Below, in pieces: positions 19,810 through 31,685 of a stretch of 39,493 nt of DNA. This stretch comes from an uncultured Ureaplasma sp. (lineage in GTDB: Bacteria; Bacillota_I; Bacilli_A; Mycoplasmatales; Mycoplasmoidaceae), in NCBI GenBank assembly GCA_944322645.1, contig CALUPI010000010.1, forward strand, positions 1 to 39,493, written 5' to 3'. Both the position numbers and the translations under genes were made by a program. The notes below the pieces were generated by a model. That model saw only the letters and a list, made by a program, of their open reading frames with translations, was not told the origin of the DNA and searched no databases. Position 1 is the stretch's first letter. Every line of letters starts with the position of its first letter.

Positions 19810-20141
19810 ATTTTTACCCCCTTTTATTAATTTTTTATTTTCTCAACACATATATAGTTTATAAAAAAAACCAGAGGAAAAATTAACTTTTTTTTACCCA
19901 AAAAGGTTATTCACATTAATTAAAAAAAATAATTTAAGAAAAAATAATTTTATTCCCTATAATTCATATATTTTTATGTTTTCCACATATTTTTCTAAAA
20001 AGTTATCCACATATTAAAAAAAATATTTAATAACTTATCAAAAAAAATTGTTAATTTTAATATATATTAATATTAATATATATTATTTTTTTATATAAAT
20101 AAAATTAAACTTTCATTATTTTTTTTATTAACATTTTTATG
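19810..20141. promoter_or_regulatory. AT-rich intergenic region with a DnaA-box cluster upstream of dnaB
   Basis: A gap of 332 bases with no gene. It contains the perfect DnaA box TTATCCACA (20003-20011), TTATTCACA (19907-19915) and the one-mismatch TTTTCCACA (19979-19987), all on the plus strand. Next to them is an A/T palindromic stretch at about 20056-20092 (repeats of TATATATTAATATTAATATATA) and long T and A runs. It must also hold the dnaB promoter and the end of the mutM transcript. In B. subtilis the dnaB operon is a DnaA target, so DnaA control of dnaB is a natural reading; an origin is less likely because dnaA and dnaN are not adjacent. Confidence 0.6.
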
Positions 20142-20966
20142 CTATTTTTGACATTTTTTACAGTAAAAAGTACCTCTACCATTTATTTTTTGATAAATAA
20201 TAGGATTGCCACAAATTTTACATAACTCATTTTTTCTTCCATGTACCATTAAAAACTTTTGATAACCACCTGAACTAAGAGTATTAAATTTAAATGAATG
20301 AATGGTAGTTCCATTGTGCTTAATAGATTGATTTAAAATTTCTTCAGAAGCATTTAATATATTCTTTCATTCAATGAATGATATTTCCTTACCTTTTTTA
20401 GTTGGAATAATATTAACTTTAAATAGAATTTCATTCGCATAAATATTACCAATTCCAGCAATAATAGATTGATCTAATAAAAGTGTTTTTATCGCTATGT
20501 TTCTATCTTTTATCAATTTAAATGTAGATTGAGGATCTAAGGTTTTATCGTTTGCATCAGGTCCCAATTTAATTAATGGTAAAAAATTGGAAAGATTTTC
20601 ACTTTTTAAAATATAAAATGTACCAAATTTTCTTGTATCATAATAACGTAATAATCCATTAGACAATTTAAATTCTGCTAATAATTGTGGATGAGATGGT
20701 TTTGAATCAAATTCTTCAAAAAACAATTTTCCTTCCATCCTTAAATGGATAACAAGATGTTTATTATTAGTTAAATTTATAATAATAAATTTTCCTTTTC
20801 TATCAATACTAATAATTATTTCATTTAGTAAAAATTTTTTAAATTCATCAATATTAGAATTTTTTAATAATTTATCATAAAAAACATCAATTTTATTGAT
20901 ACATTTTTTAATAATATTTTTTTTAAGGTAATTAATAACAGTTTGTACTTCTGGAAGTTCAGGCAT
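20142..20966 (-). CDS. mutM: Formamidopyrimidine-DNA glycosylase
   Basis: A 274-residue Fpg that removes oxidised purines such as 8-oxoguanine. It has the required N-terminal PELPEV (catalytic Pro2, Glu3), a central KGKFIIINL with the conserved Lys and HLRMEGKLFFE, and the helix-two-turn-helix segment LLDQSIIAGIGNIYANEILF. The C-terminal zinc finger is a four-Cys motif (CKICG ... YCKKC), encoded at about 20150-20230 and reached by reading TGA at 20364-20366 as Trp. ATG 20966 is chosen because Pro must be residue 2; AGGAG lies nine bases upstream. It starts 16 bases after the 5'-3' exonuclease gene. Confidence 0.96.
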
Positions 20967-20982
20967 GTATAATGACTCCTTT

Positions 20983-21876
20983 TTAGAATAATTTAGTTTG
21001 TTTAACACAATTTATAAAATATTTATCTAAACCATTTATATTATATTTTTTTATCATTGATAACAAGGATGTATAATTAGTTTCTTTAAAAAGAAAATTA
21101 TCTAATGATTCATTAATAAAAAGATTGGTATCAATAGTGGCAATTTGCTTAGACATAAATGCATTGTCTTTTGAAGTAATAAATTTTTGTTGATTAACAG
21201 GTGTTAATTCATCAAGGTGACTATAAATATTTTCTAATGTAGAATATTTTTGTAACAATTTAACACATGTTTTTAAACCAATACCTTTTACACCAGGTAA
21301 ATTATCTGATGAATCACCTACAATACCTTTGTAATCAATAATTTGATTAGGATTTAAACCATAATTTAACTCAGCAAAATTAGATAACGTATGAACAATT
21401 ACATCTGATAATCCTGACTTTAAAATATTTACATGAACATTTTTATCAACTAATTGTAACATATCTTTATCTGATGAATAAATATCAACTTTTATATCAT
21501 TATTAGACATTAATTTAGAAAATGATCCAACAAAATCATCAGCTTCAATACCTTCTTTACTTATAATATTAATTCCCATATATTCTAATGCTTCTTTTAT
21601 TAATGGCAATTGAGAAACAAGTTCATTTGGCATTTTTTTACGGCCACTTTTATAGTCTTCATAAACCTCATGACGAATAGTTCTTTTTCCGTGATCAAAA
21701 GCTACTAAACAATATGTATAGTTATTCTTTAACAAACGAAACATGGTATCAATCATTAATTTTAAAGCATTAACAGGTTGCAAATTATGCTTAACACTAT
21801 ATTCAGCTAAAGAATATGTAGCATAAAACATTCTATAAACTAAAGAATTTCCATCTACAACTAATGCACGCTTCAT
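20983..21876 (-). CDS. 5'-3' exonuclease (PolI N-terminal domain homologue)
   Basis: A 297-residue stand-alone flap/5'-3' exonuclease equivalent to the N-terminal domain of DNA polymerase I. It has VVDGNSLVYRMFYA, VAFDHGKRTIRHEVYEDYKSGR, GIEADDFVG, VDIYSSDKDMLQLV and the H3TH signature GVKGIGLKTCVKLLQKY, with the metal-binding Asp residues in place. No polymerase domain follows; single-domain forms are usual in mollicutes. It processes Okazaki fragments and repair intermediates. ATG 21876 has GGAGAA, and it starts 3 bases after dnaE. Confidence 0.93.
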   Translation of the reverse strand: MKRALVVDGNSLVYRMFYATYSLAEYSVKHNLQPVNALKLMIDTMFRLLKNNYTYCLVAFDHGKRTIRHEVYEDYKSGRKKMPNELVSQLPLIKEALEYMGINIISKEGIEADDFVGSFSKLMSNNDIKVDIYSSDKDMLQLVDKNVHVNILKSGLSDVIVHTLSNFAELNYGLNPNQIIDYKGIVGDSSDNLPGVKGIGLKTCVKLLQKYSTLENIYSHLDELTPVNQQKFITSKDNAFMSKQIATIDTNLFINESLDNFLFKETNYTSLLSMIKKYNINGLDKYFINCVKQTKLF

Positions 21877-21879
21877 CTA

Positions 21880-24810
21880 TTATTCTCCAATACTCTTTAT
21901 AAAATTTAAAATTACAAAAATTTCTTTATTTTTTTTAATTTCTAAAATTACATATTTAGATTCTACTAAACTATTATAAATAGAATCTATATTTTCAAAG
22001 GCATAAAGTTCATCTTCTTTGTCATTATTTAAAACAATTACCTTTAAAAAATTATGGTCATTTTTAGAAATATTTTTATAAACACGTTTTATCTCAAAAA
22101 AACAATTATGAATTTTATTATCATTTATCGATCAAAAATCAATTAAGTTATACTTTGTTTTTAAATTATCAAAAATCATTTCATATTTAGTTTTATAAAA
22201 ACTAATCCCTAAAACTTCTTTTTCATAGTTAGAGTAATTATTAAAATTTTCCATAATATCATTATTTAAATTTAGATCAAATATAAAATTCATATTTTCA
22301 TCCAGCATATTAATTTTCTTATCACACAACTTATCAATATTATTTAATAAAAAATCTCTTTTTAATAGTAATTCATCAAATGCTCCTACCTTAATTAATG
22401 ATTCAATATTCTTTTTACTAATTCCTGAATTATTTAAAATAGAAATTGCTGTTAATGCATTATTAAATTTTTTATTAGGTAATTTTTCTCTGATTTGTAT
22501 GATTTTTTTACAGGTCTCAATCCCTAAACCATTTATAGATTGTAATGAAAAAATTATTTTATTATTAACTATCAAAAAACTTAAAGTAGATAAATTAATA
22601 TTTGGTGCAGTTACTATAATATTGAATTTTCTAGCTTCTTGTACATAGCCAATCAATTTATCTTTACTATTATCACCATAAGTCATTAATACACATATTG
22701 TTTCTATAGGAAAATGACACTTTAAATATGCCATTCAATAACTTAACATTGCATAAGAAATTGAGTGTGAATGATTAAATCCATAATTACCAAATTCTTT
22801 AATATATTCAAACATTTCATTTGCTTGTTGCATAGTGTAATGATTTTGAATAGATCCATTAATGAAATCTAATTTTAATTCATTAATAACTTCATCTTTT
22901 TTCTTGCTAATAGCTCTTCTAAAATCATCAGATTTAGAACCACTAAAATTTGCCATTGTTTTTACAACTTCAATTATTTGTTCTTGATAAATAAAAGTTC
23001 CATATGTTGGTGATAAAATTTTAGAAATACTGTCATTAATATATTTTGGCTGTTCATTTTTTAATTTTCTACTAAAAAATATATCAATATTTCCTAGTGC
23101 TCCAGGTCTAAACATAGCAGAAACTAAGGATAGATCCTCGACAGAATTTGGTTTCATTCTTTTTAATATTCTTTTCATTCCTGGAGATTCAAATTGAAAA
23201 ATGCCATCAGTTTGGGCATTTGTAAACATCTCAAAAATTTTTGGATCATTAAGATCAATTTTTAATAAATCAAGATCAATATTATGAATATGTCTAATTA
23301 ACTTTAAAACATAATAAATAACTGTTAGGTTTTTTAAACCTAATAAATCCATTTTAATTAATCCTAATTCTTCCAAAAATTCCATGGAATATTGAGTTAA
23401 TATCTTATTATCAATACTTTTTTGCAATGGCACAATATCTGTTAATGGAGAATTTGATAAAACAATTCCTGCAGCATGTACACTTATTTGCCGCGGAATA
23501 TTTATAATTTTATTTGCAATCTCAAACAAGTAGTCATTTTGTAAATATTCTTCATGTAAAACTTTATTATTTTCTACTGCAATTAAAATGTCTTCATCAT
23601 AATTAGAAGAAATATTTTTAGTAATTTTATCAACAATTTTTAAATCAATCTCAAAAACTCTAGCTACATCTCTAATTGCTTGTTTAGCTTTAATATGTGA
23701 AAATGTAATTATATTACACACATGATCATTTCCATATTTAGAATATAAATAATTTACAACATCATCTCTTTTGATGTCCATAATATCAGTGTCAATATCA
23801 GGCATACTAGTTCTTTGATAATTTAAAAAACGTTCAAACAATAAATTATATTTTATAGGATCAATTTGTGTTATATTTAAGCAGAATGATACAAGTGATC
23901 CAGCTGCAGAACCTCTACCCGGACCAATGATAATGTCATTATTTTTTGCTCAATGAATAAAATCAAATACTATTAAAAAATAATCATTAAATCCTTTAGA
24001 GTCAATTATATCTAATTCATAATTTAAACGATCAAAATATATTTGTTTGCTTAATTCTAAATTATTATCAATTAAATATTTTTCTAAATATGAATAGCAT
24101 AATTTATGTAAATAGTCCTTTGAGGTTAATCCAAAATTATTTTTAAATTCTAAAATATTATTTTTATTATTATGTTCCATTTTTCAATCAATTTGCATTA
24201 TAATTTTTTGCAAATTTTGAACGGCAATTAAAGAATAATTATTTTGAATTTCGTGAGATATTCAGAATGAATTAGATTTATCTTTTTGGTTTAAATTAAA
24301 CTTGTTTAATTTTTCATCATTTTTAATTGCATTTAAGACCTTATAAATTAGATAATCATCTTCATCATAATAACAAACCTTATGGCAGGCAATGCTATTA
24401 TTTTGATCACCACCGTCTATATAAAAATTTGAATAATTTAAATTTAAATTACCATTAATTCTAATTATAAAAATGTTAGGATTATTCAAAGTATTAATAT
24501 CAATATTTTTATCTAACATTAATGATGATGAAAGCTTAATCAAAAAAAGATATCCATCATTATTCTTGGCAATTATAACTAATTTTGAATTATTCAAATT
24601 AATTTCAATTCCAATAATTGGTTTTAAATTATTTTCTATAGCTTTTTTATAAAATTCAATAGCACCATACATTACATTATCATCGACTAAACATACATAT
24701 TCTTGATTGTTTGAAATAGCAAAAGATATTATCTTATCTATGCTTAATGACGAAGATAATAAAGAATAATATGAATGTACATTTAAATTGATAATATTAT
24801 TTTTTTGCAT
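21880..24810 (-). CDS. dnaE: DNA polymerase III alpha subunit, DnaE type
   Basis: A 976-residue polymerase once seven or so TGA codons are read as Trp. The N-terminal PHP domain begins INLNVHSYYSLLSSSLSIDK. The polymerase active-site signature MPDIDTDIMD is at about residue 333, preceded by GPGRGSAAGSLVSF. Further conserved parts are AVSVHAAGIVLS-like text (QISVHAAGIVLSN), DLLGLKNLTVI, SAMFRPGALG and HSHSISYAMLSYWMAYLKCHFP. A helix-hairpin-helix and an OB-like tail complete it. It is shorter than the about 1,100-residue B. subtilis DnaE. It starts 14 bases inside the end of nrnA and ends 3 bases before the 5'-3' exonuclease. Confidence 0.95.
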
Positions 24811-25774
24811 TTTCTAAACACTCTTTAATTTTTTGTTCTAATTCCTTAGTTTGTTTAAAATCATTTAAAGTAAAACCTGAAGCTAACTTATGTCCACCAC
24901 CATTAAAGAAATTTGCAATTTTGCTAACATCATATTTTCGACTTCTAATTGATCCTTTTCATTTTTGTAAATTTTCATCATAATATACTAATGTTCAAAT
25001 ATGAATATTTTTTATATTTGCCATTAAATATACTTTGCCATTAAATGATTTTCTCAAAAATTTTTTATTATATTTTTTATCAATAAATAAAGTAGCATAA
25101 CCATAAGTTTCATTAAAATTAACTAAACTAAACAACTTATTATCTAAAACTACATCATCTAATTTTCTTAAATATAATTGACTATGCACTAATTCTCTAT
25201 CTAAACCAATGTCACACAAAAACGACATTAAATTAAATGTATTTTTAGAAACTGATGGATATAAAAAACGGTTAGTATCAGTGAGCAAACCAAAATATAA
25301 TGAATTTGCAATTTGAGAAGTTAATTTATATTTTTTTGACAATTTCATAAATATTAATCCAACTAATTCACAAGTTGATGATAAGTCAGGATCAACAATT
25401 TGGACATTTGCTATATTCTCAAATTGGGGATGGTGATCAAATAAAAATGTTCACTTACAAAAAATATTTAATTGAGTTAATATTCTTGATTGTGTAGAAG
25501 TATCAAAAATTATACCAATTGATTCCTGAGCAAAAGATTTATCAACTGGATAATAATTAATATCAAAAAATGGCAAAATATATTCTTTGTCAATATCTTT
25601 TAAACCTGCAATTCTTACATCTTTATTTTCAAAATTTTCTTCAATAAATAACTTAAATGCATATGCACTTCCAATTGCATCACAATCTGGATTTTCATGC
25701 ACAAAAATTGTAATTTTATTATTTGTATCAATTTTTGATAATAAATTATTAATTTTTTTAGTATTAATTATCAT
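24797..25774 (-). CDS. nrnA: DHH-family oligoribonuclease / pAp phosphatase NrnA
   Basis: A 325-residue DHH phosphoesterase. Motif I is HENPDCDAIGSA (about residue 28-40), motif II IIFDTSTQSRI, motif III the DHH in FLFDHHPQ (about 112), motif IV DTNR (in GLLTDTNRFLY), and the C-terminal DHHA1 signature GGGHKLASGF at about 290-300. It degrades short RNA and releases AMP from pAp. Three TGA codons read as Trp. It overlaps thiI by 11 bases upstream and dnaE by 14 bases downstream. Confidence 0.92.
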
Positions 25775-26948
25775 CTTTTAATTCCTCGATTCAAATGTGA
25801 TTATTAATTACATTTGTTAATATTACATCAATTAATTCTAGACGGTTTTCAATTTTTGTTACAATTTCTAAATTAGGTTTAGTAGTTGGATTCTTTGGAG
25901 CAAACAATAAGCAAGAATCATTATATGGAAGTATAGAAGTATGATATGTTTTATAAAACTTAGCTAAATTTATAATTTGTTCTTTATCATATGTTAATAA
26001 TGGACGCAATATTAAGCAATTATCAATTGCTGCTGATATTACATTCATACTTTCTATTGTTTGACTAGCGACTTGGCCTATTGAATCTCCAGTTGCAATA
26101 GCATCATAACCATATTTTTCTTTTAAAAAATTAGCAATTCTTAAAAAATAACGTCTCATTAATATGATTCTATAACTTTCCTTATTAATATGTGTTAATT
26201 CATGCATTAGCATTGTAAAATTACAAATATATAACTTAGAATTACATAATAAATTATTAAATGTAATTTCCTTCGATAATGTTCTTACTTTTTCTAATGC
26301 TTTCTCAGATGTATGAGGTGGTGTGATAAAGGTTAAAAAATCAACCGATAATCCTCTATTCATCAATAATTTTGAAGCAACTGGTGAGTCAATCCCTCCT
26401 GATAATAATACTAAAACTTTACCATTACTACCAACAGGCAATCCTCCTAAACCTTTAATTTTATTTGTAAATATAATTGCACAACTATCTTTAATCTCTA
26501 TATTTATATTTAATGAAAAATTTTTTAAATTTACTTGATACTTAGTATTTTGCAAAATCTCACCTGCTACAATGGATATAATTTCATTAGAATTCAAGAA
26601 ATAATTTTTATTATGACGATGACAAGTTATTCTAAAAGTAGCATTTTCAAAATATTTATCTTTAGCTAAAGATAAACAATAATCTTTAATTATATTAATA
26701 TCATTAGAAATTCGTGTAGCAATAGAAATATAATAAATTCCAGGAATAAATTGTAATATACGAATCACTTCATCAACGTGATTATCTAAATTTGTAAGAA
26801 TCATGCAATCAAACTTTTTTTCAATAATTATTGAAGAAAATGACTTTAAAGCTCTTTTAACATTTGATGCTAAAACAGAGACAAAATGTTTTCTATTTTT
26901 CCCTTTTAATGTTAATTCAGCGTATTTTATATAAATTATTTTTTTCAT
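25764..26948 (-). CDS. thiI: tRNA 4-thiouridine synthetase ThiI
   Basis: A 394-residue enzyme for 4-thiouridine at position 8 of tRNA. The N-terminal NFLD-THUMP region is followed by a PP-loop ATPase with LLSGGIDSPVAS at about residue 181, and TGDSIGQVASQT. There is no C-terminal rhodanese domain, as in most Firmicutes and mollicutes. The stop is at 25764, not 25789, because a TGA there is Trp; the extra residues are WIEELKDDN. It starts one base after the YqaJ-type gene and overlaps nrnA by 11 bases. Confidence 0.93.
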
Positions 26949-26949
26949 A

Positions 26950-27792
26950 TTAAATATTTAATTCACTTTTTATAAAATTTAAATCATCATCAGTTAATGT
27001 TGGAGAAATTCCAGTTTCAATATAATCATGATATCAATTGATTGCAACATCAATTAATTGTTTAAATTTTTCCATATTAATATCTAAATTAACCAATTGT
27101 ATTTCTCTCTCATCTACATTGCATAATTCTGGATTAATGTAATCTTTAGTTTCTAAAAAACAAATAGCAAAAATACCTTTATTAATCCCTCTTAAATAAC
27201 AATATAAAGATAATTGACATTCATATTCAATAGGAATAATTACATCTCCTTTGTTATTAAATCATTTTTCTCGTTTAGTTCCACTAGATTTGATAATTGG
27301 ATGATTTTTGTCATCTTTTTGTAATACAAATAAATTATTAATTTTTTTATACAAAAAAGAATCTATTGAAGTAGTTTTAATTTCTAACATTCGTTTATTA
27401 TTGTCATAATTAACAACATTATTAGTAATTGGTTCTCCATCAGGAATTCCACCAAAAATCTTGTTATCTTTAAATAAATCAAATCCAATTTTGTATGGAT
27501 CATATTGAATATAATCAATACCTGTAATTTTAGAAACATAATCCTTAATTTTTGGTTCTATAACACAACCTGCTTTAGATATCATTTCATCCATTGGTTC
27601 AACATATAAACCTGTCATTATACATCATGTTTTAAATGGTGAAGTATATTCATTTAAACCTATTACACTACTAAATCTACTTCCAGTAATTTTCTTAAAT
27701 TTAAATTTATTAGATTCAAAATATTCTTTTGAAAGTTTTAGACAATTATTTTCAAAATAAAAATCTTGATCAATTTTCTTTATAAATGGCAT
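26950..27792 (-). CDS. YqaJ/lambda-exonuclease-type nuclease
   Basis: A 280-residue protein. The N-terminal ITGSRFSSVIGLNEYTSPFK resembles the first motif of the YqaJ viral-recombinase family. Next come Glu in EPKIKDY, GGIPDGEP with its metal-binding Asp, and the PD-(D/E)XK core LEIKTTS (about residue 134), followed by Gln in CQLSLYCYLRG. The catalytic set Glu-Asp-Glu-x-Lys-Gln is complete. Related proteins in Mycoplasma and Spiroplasma genomes are annotated as putative nucleases. The start at 27792 has AAAGGTG. It lies between lepA and thiI in the same direction, in a chromosomal housekeeping cluster and not in a phage. Confidence 0.8.
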
Positions 27793-27802
27793 ATTATCAC
27801 CT

Positions 27803-29608
27803 TTAATCTTCAAATTTTAATACTTTAACAAATACATCCTGAGGAACTGAAACTTTTCCAATTGCCTTTAGTTTTTTCTTTCCTTCTTTTTGTTGTTCTA
27901 ATAATTTTTTCTTTCTTGATACATCTCCACCATAACATTTTGCCAGAACATTTTTACGATATGATTTTATAGTTTCTCTTGCAATGATTTTTGAACCAAT
28001 TGCTGCTTGTACAGGAATCTCAAATTGATGTTTTGGAATAAGTTCTTTCAATTTTTCAACTATTACTTTTGATTTTTGATATGCAAGATCTTGATGAGTA
28101 ATAAAGCTTAATGCATCAACCTTTTGACCATTCAATAACATATCAACTTTTACTAGTTTTTCTTTTCTATAACCTATTGGTTCATAATCCATAGTAGCAT
28201 AACCTTTGGTTATTGATTTTAATCTATCAAAAAATGAATACATAATTTCAGCTAGTGGTAACTCATAAACTAATTTTCTTCTAGTGTTGTCAATATATTC
28301 TAAATCCATATAATTACCACGATATTCCTGACATAATTCCATTACTGAACCAACATAAGTATCAGGAGTGATTATTTCAAGTTTTACAAATGGTTCCTGA
28401 ATTTCTTTAATTTCATTTTTATCCATTAATTTACTAGGGTTATCAATTACAATTAATTCATTATTAGTTTTATATACATGATACTGTACTGATGGTGATG
28501 TCATAATTAAATCAATATTAAATTCACGACTAATTCTTTCTCTAATAACATCCATATGTAATAATCCTAAAAATCCACAACGTATCCCAAATCCTAAAGC
28601 TTGGGAAGTTTCATATTCATATGTTAATGATGAATCACTTAAACAAATCTTAAACATTGCTTCTTTTAGTTCTTCAAATTTTGCTGTATCAATTGGATAT
28701 AATCCACAATATACCATTGGTTGAATTGTTTTATAACCAGGCAATGGATGTTCAGATGGTTGATTAACATGAGTAATCGTGTCTCCTACATGAACATCTC
28801 GTGCAGTTTTTATACTAGCAGCAATTCATCCAACTTCACCGGCAACTAATTGATCTTTATTAACATTTTTTGGAGTTCTTACACCAACTTCTGTAACTAT
28901 AAATTCTTTATTAGTAGCCATCATTTTTATATGATCACCTGGTTTTATAACACCATTTTTGACTCTTATCAAACATATTACACCCTTATATGAATCATAG
29001 TATGAATCAAATATTAATGCTTGTAATTTATTTGAATCTTCACCAATTGGTGATGGAATAAATTTTACTATTGCCTCTAGTACATCTTCAACATTTAAAC
29101 CAGTTTTTGCTGAAATTAAAGGAATGTTTGTTGTATCTAAACCTATAACATCCTCAATTTGTTTTTTAACAGAATCAATATCAGCACTAGGTAAATCAAT
29201 TTTATTAATAACAGGAATAATTTCTAAATTATTTTCCAGGGCAAGATATACATTTGATAAAGTTTGAGCCTCAATTCCTTGAGCAGCATCAACAACCAAA
29301 ATAGCCCCTTCACATGCGGCTAAACTTCTACTAACCTCATAAGTAAAGTCTACATGTCCAGGTGTGTCTATTAGATGAAAATAGTATTGGTTACCATTCT
29401 TTGCATCATATTTTAATTGAACTGCATTTAGCTTTATTGTAATACCTCTTTCTCTTTCAATATCCATAGAATCAAGAATTTGGTTTTTCATTTCTCTTTT
29501 TGTTAATGAATTAGTCAATTCAATAATCCGATCACTTAGTGTAGATTTTCCATGATCAATATGAGCAATAATACTAAAATTACGAATATTTTTCTTATCT
29601 ATTAACAT
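27803..29608 (-). CDS. lepA: Elongation factor 4 (LepA)
   Basis: A 601-residue translational GTPase. G1 is [10 protein letters not shown] at about residues 15-24, then [26 protein letters not shown] and the SAKTGLN motif. A C-terminal LepA domain has [26 protein letters not shown]. One TGA within AGEVGW is Trp. Length and motif order are those of LepA, not EF-G. It begins 44 bases after the terminator of the small membrane gene and heads the leftward cluster that runs through mutM. Confidence 0.97.
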
Positions 29609-29651
29609 AATAATATATTTATATATTATATTCTATTTTTATTAATAAAAA
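29609..29651 (-). promoter_or_regulatory. Probable promoter region of lepA
   Basis: Between the terminator hairpin and the lepA ATG the minus strand has AGAATATAATATATAA, with TATAAT as a plausible -10. No clear -35 and no ribosome site stand out. Confidence 0.4.
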
Positions 29652-29674
29652 AAGCATTGAATAAATCAATGCTT
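29652..29674 (-). terminator. Intrinsic terminator after the small membrane gene
   Basis: AAGCATTGA / TCAATGCTT with a 5-base loop, followed on the minus strand by seven T. The stem is the same as that at 125-147. Confidence 0.85.
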
Positions 29675-29682
29675 AAGAATAA

Positions 29683-29904
29683 TTATTTTCCAATTTTATC
29701 TAAATCAATAACATTGAAAGCATCTAATCATAAGAAAATAGCAGCTAATAGACCAAATGGAATAGTTAAGATAGCAACAACTAACTTAATTAAACTTCCT
29801 TTTGCTGCACCACACATAATAACATAAATTAAAAATCCAATAATTGATACAAATGGAAATAACATTAAAATTAAACTAATTAGTTCAAGTTTTTTGATTT
29901 TCAT
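29683..29904 (-). CDS. Small two-helix membrane protein, function unknown
   Basis: A 73-residue protein with one Trp TGA (AIFLWLDAF). Two hydrophobic segments (about residues 9-30 and 41-60) are joined by a short AAKGSLIK loop, and the end is acidic-basic (VIDLDKIGK). ATG 29904 has GGGGAG six bases upstream, a strong ribosome site. It lies 48 bases after mtnN and ends at a terminator, so it may be the last gene of the parE-mtnN unit or have its own promoter. I know no family. It was missed in frames that stop at TGA. Confidence 0.7.
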
Positions 29905-29952
29905 AATTTCTCCCCTTTTTTATAGATAAAATTATATTTAATTATAGCAATT

Positions 29953-30618
29953 TTATAAAAAATTTAAAACAATTTTTTTAATTAACTTTGAAATTTCGTT
30001 AATATTATTTTCAAATTCATCATGATTATTAATTGAATTTATATTATCAGAGACAATTTTTATTGCACTAAAATTAATTTTATAATGGTAACATGTTTGA
30101 GCGATGGCTGTTAATTCCATATCAATTCCAAGAATATTGTCTAATAATACCTCATTAAATTTTAAATAGTTTTCCTTAGTCACAAAAGAATCAACCGTCA
30201 TGAAATCTCCAATTTTATAATCAATATTTAATTTATTTAATATTTTTACAATTTTATTGTTAAATTTCTGAGATGTACTAAAGGTTTTTGGTTCATATGG
30301 AATTTGGTTAATTTGATATTTCTTATCAATTGATACATCAACATCACCATATTGAGTTTTATTAACCAATATAACATCTTTAATCAAAATATTAGAATTA
30401 GCAGATCCACAAGAACCAATATTTAAAATTTGATCAATATTAAAATTATTCATTAAATTTGTAATGGCGATTGTTGCATTAACTTTACCAACACCTAAAA
30501 ATGTAATAACAACTTCATCATTAAAATAAAATTTTTGATTATTTAATGTTTCAAATTGCAAGTTATCAAATATTACATTATCAATTTCATAATCTAAAGC
30601 TAAAACAATTCCTAACAT
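29953..30618 (-). CDS. mtnN: 5'-methylthioadenosine/S-adenosylhomocysteine nucleosidase
   Basis: A 221-residue MTA/SAH nucleosidase. It begins LGIVLALDYEID; GVGKVNATIA and GSCGSANSN follow; the substrate-binding segment FMTVDSFV and the catalytic-site ILGIDMELTAIAQ and IKIVSDNIN complete the set. It recycles by-products of SAM-dependent reactions. GAGGG lies nine bases before the ATG, and the ATG overlaps the nadD-yqeK stop by one base (TAATG). Confidence 0.93.
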   Translation of the reverse strand: MLGIVLALDYEIDNVIFDNLQFETLNNQKFYFNDEVVITFLGVGKVNATIAITNLMNNFNIDQILNIGSCGSANSNILIKDVILVNKTQYGDVDVSIDKKYQINQIPYEPKTFSTSQKFNNKIVKILNKLNIDYKIGDFMTVDSFVTKENYLKFNEVLLDNILGIDMELTAIAQTCYHYKINFSAIKIVSDNINSINNHDEFENNINEISKLIKKIVLNFL

Positions 30619-31685
30619 TACTTATTCCCTCTTAAATTTAATTGAAGTCATGAATACAATTCATTAAAACATTTATCTATATCTGTTTTTGCTAATTCTC
30701 GATAATATTCAATAGATTTACCAAAAACATCATCATCAGTTCTATTAGGTTCTAATTTATCTGCAACATAAAGTACTTTATCTAATAAATTTGGCTCATT
30801 CTTATAATGTTCATAAGGTAATGTATGTCTATTAATAGCATCTAATATCATTTTATTAGTAAATAAATATTTAGATTTTAAAATATATGAACCAATATAT
30901 CCGTGAAGAACTTTATAACTTTCAAAATTATTTATAGAAAGAATATTTTTAGCAACATAAACCTGGAAATCAGGTTCCATTTCTTTTGCAATATCATGAT
31001 AAATTCCGGCCGTAAAAGCTAAATTTGCTAAATTTGGATTATACATTTTTATTAATTCCCTGGCCATATATGCAACTCTTAAGGAATGATTATATCTTTT
31101 TTCAGATTCATATTTTTTAATTCTTTCTATTGCATATAAGCCATTGTCATTAATATAACTTAATACTTTTTCATTTAATTCAAAATATCTCACTTCTTCT
31201 CTTATACTACTACTAGAAATGTTTAAAATAGGCCCATTTAATAGTAAATATTCAAAATCATTAACACTCATTAGATTATTATCTCTTGGATAAACAACTA
31301 ATTTTACAATATTTAAAATTTCTTCATACTTGTATCAATTCTTAAAATTTCTTAATTGATCAGAACCAATTAATAAATATATTTCTGAATTAGGATGAAT
31401 GCTTTTGAAATATTGAATAGTATCAATGGTTTTTACTGATTGATTTTGCTTTATTTCATAATCTGATATAACAACATTATTCATTCCCACTATTGCTAAA
31501 TTAATCATATCAATTCTTTGTTCAACTGATGAATATGTAGTATCCTTATTGGGAGAAAGATAATTAGGAACAATATAACATATATTTGGCTTAATTTTAT
31601 CAATAGCAATATTTAACATATTTGTATGGCCAACGTGTATTGGATCAAATGAACCACCGTATATTAATATTTTAGATAATTGCAT
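30618..31685 (-). CDS. nadD: Fused nicotinate-nucleotide adenylyltransferase and YqeK HD-domain hydrolase
   Basis: A 355-residue two-domain protein. The N-terminal half is NadD with GGSFDPIHVGHTNML, SSVEQR, LLIGSDQL and the C-terminal signature ISSSSIREEVR; it forms deamido-NAD. After about residue 190 comes a YqeK-type HD domain with YNHSLRVAYMAREL, AGIYHDIAKEM and DAINRHTLP; YqeK proteins hydrolyse Ap4A. In B. subtilis these are adjacent genes, while mollicutes often have the fusion. Two Trp TGAs are used. It overlaps yqeH by 14 bases upstream and mtnN by one base downstream. Confidence 0.92.

Noticed and set aside
19810-20141. Chromosomal replication origin
   Set aside because: DnaA-box-like sites and an A/T-rich stretch are present, but dnaA and dnaN are not adjacent and both sides are transcribed leftward with no strand switch. 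Kept only as a possible regulatory DnaA site.
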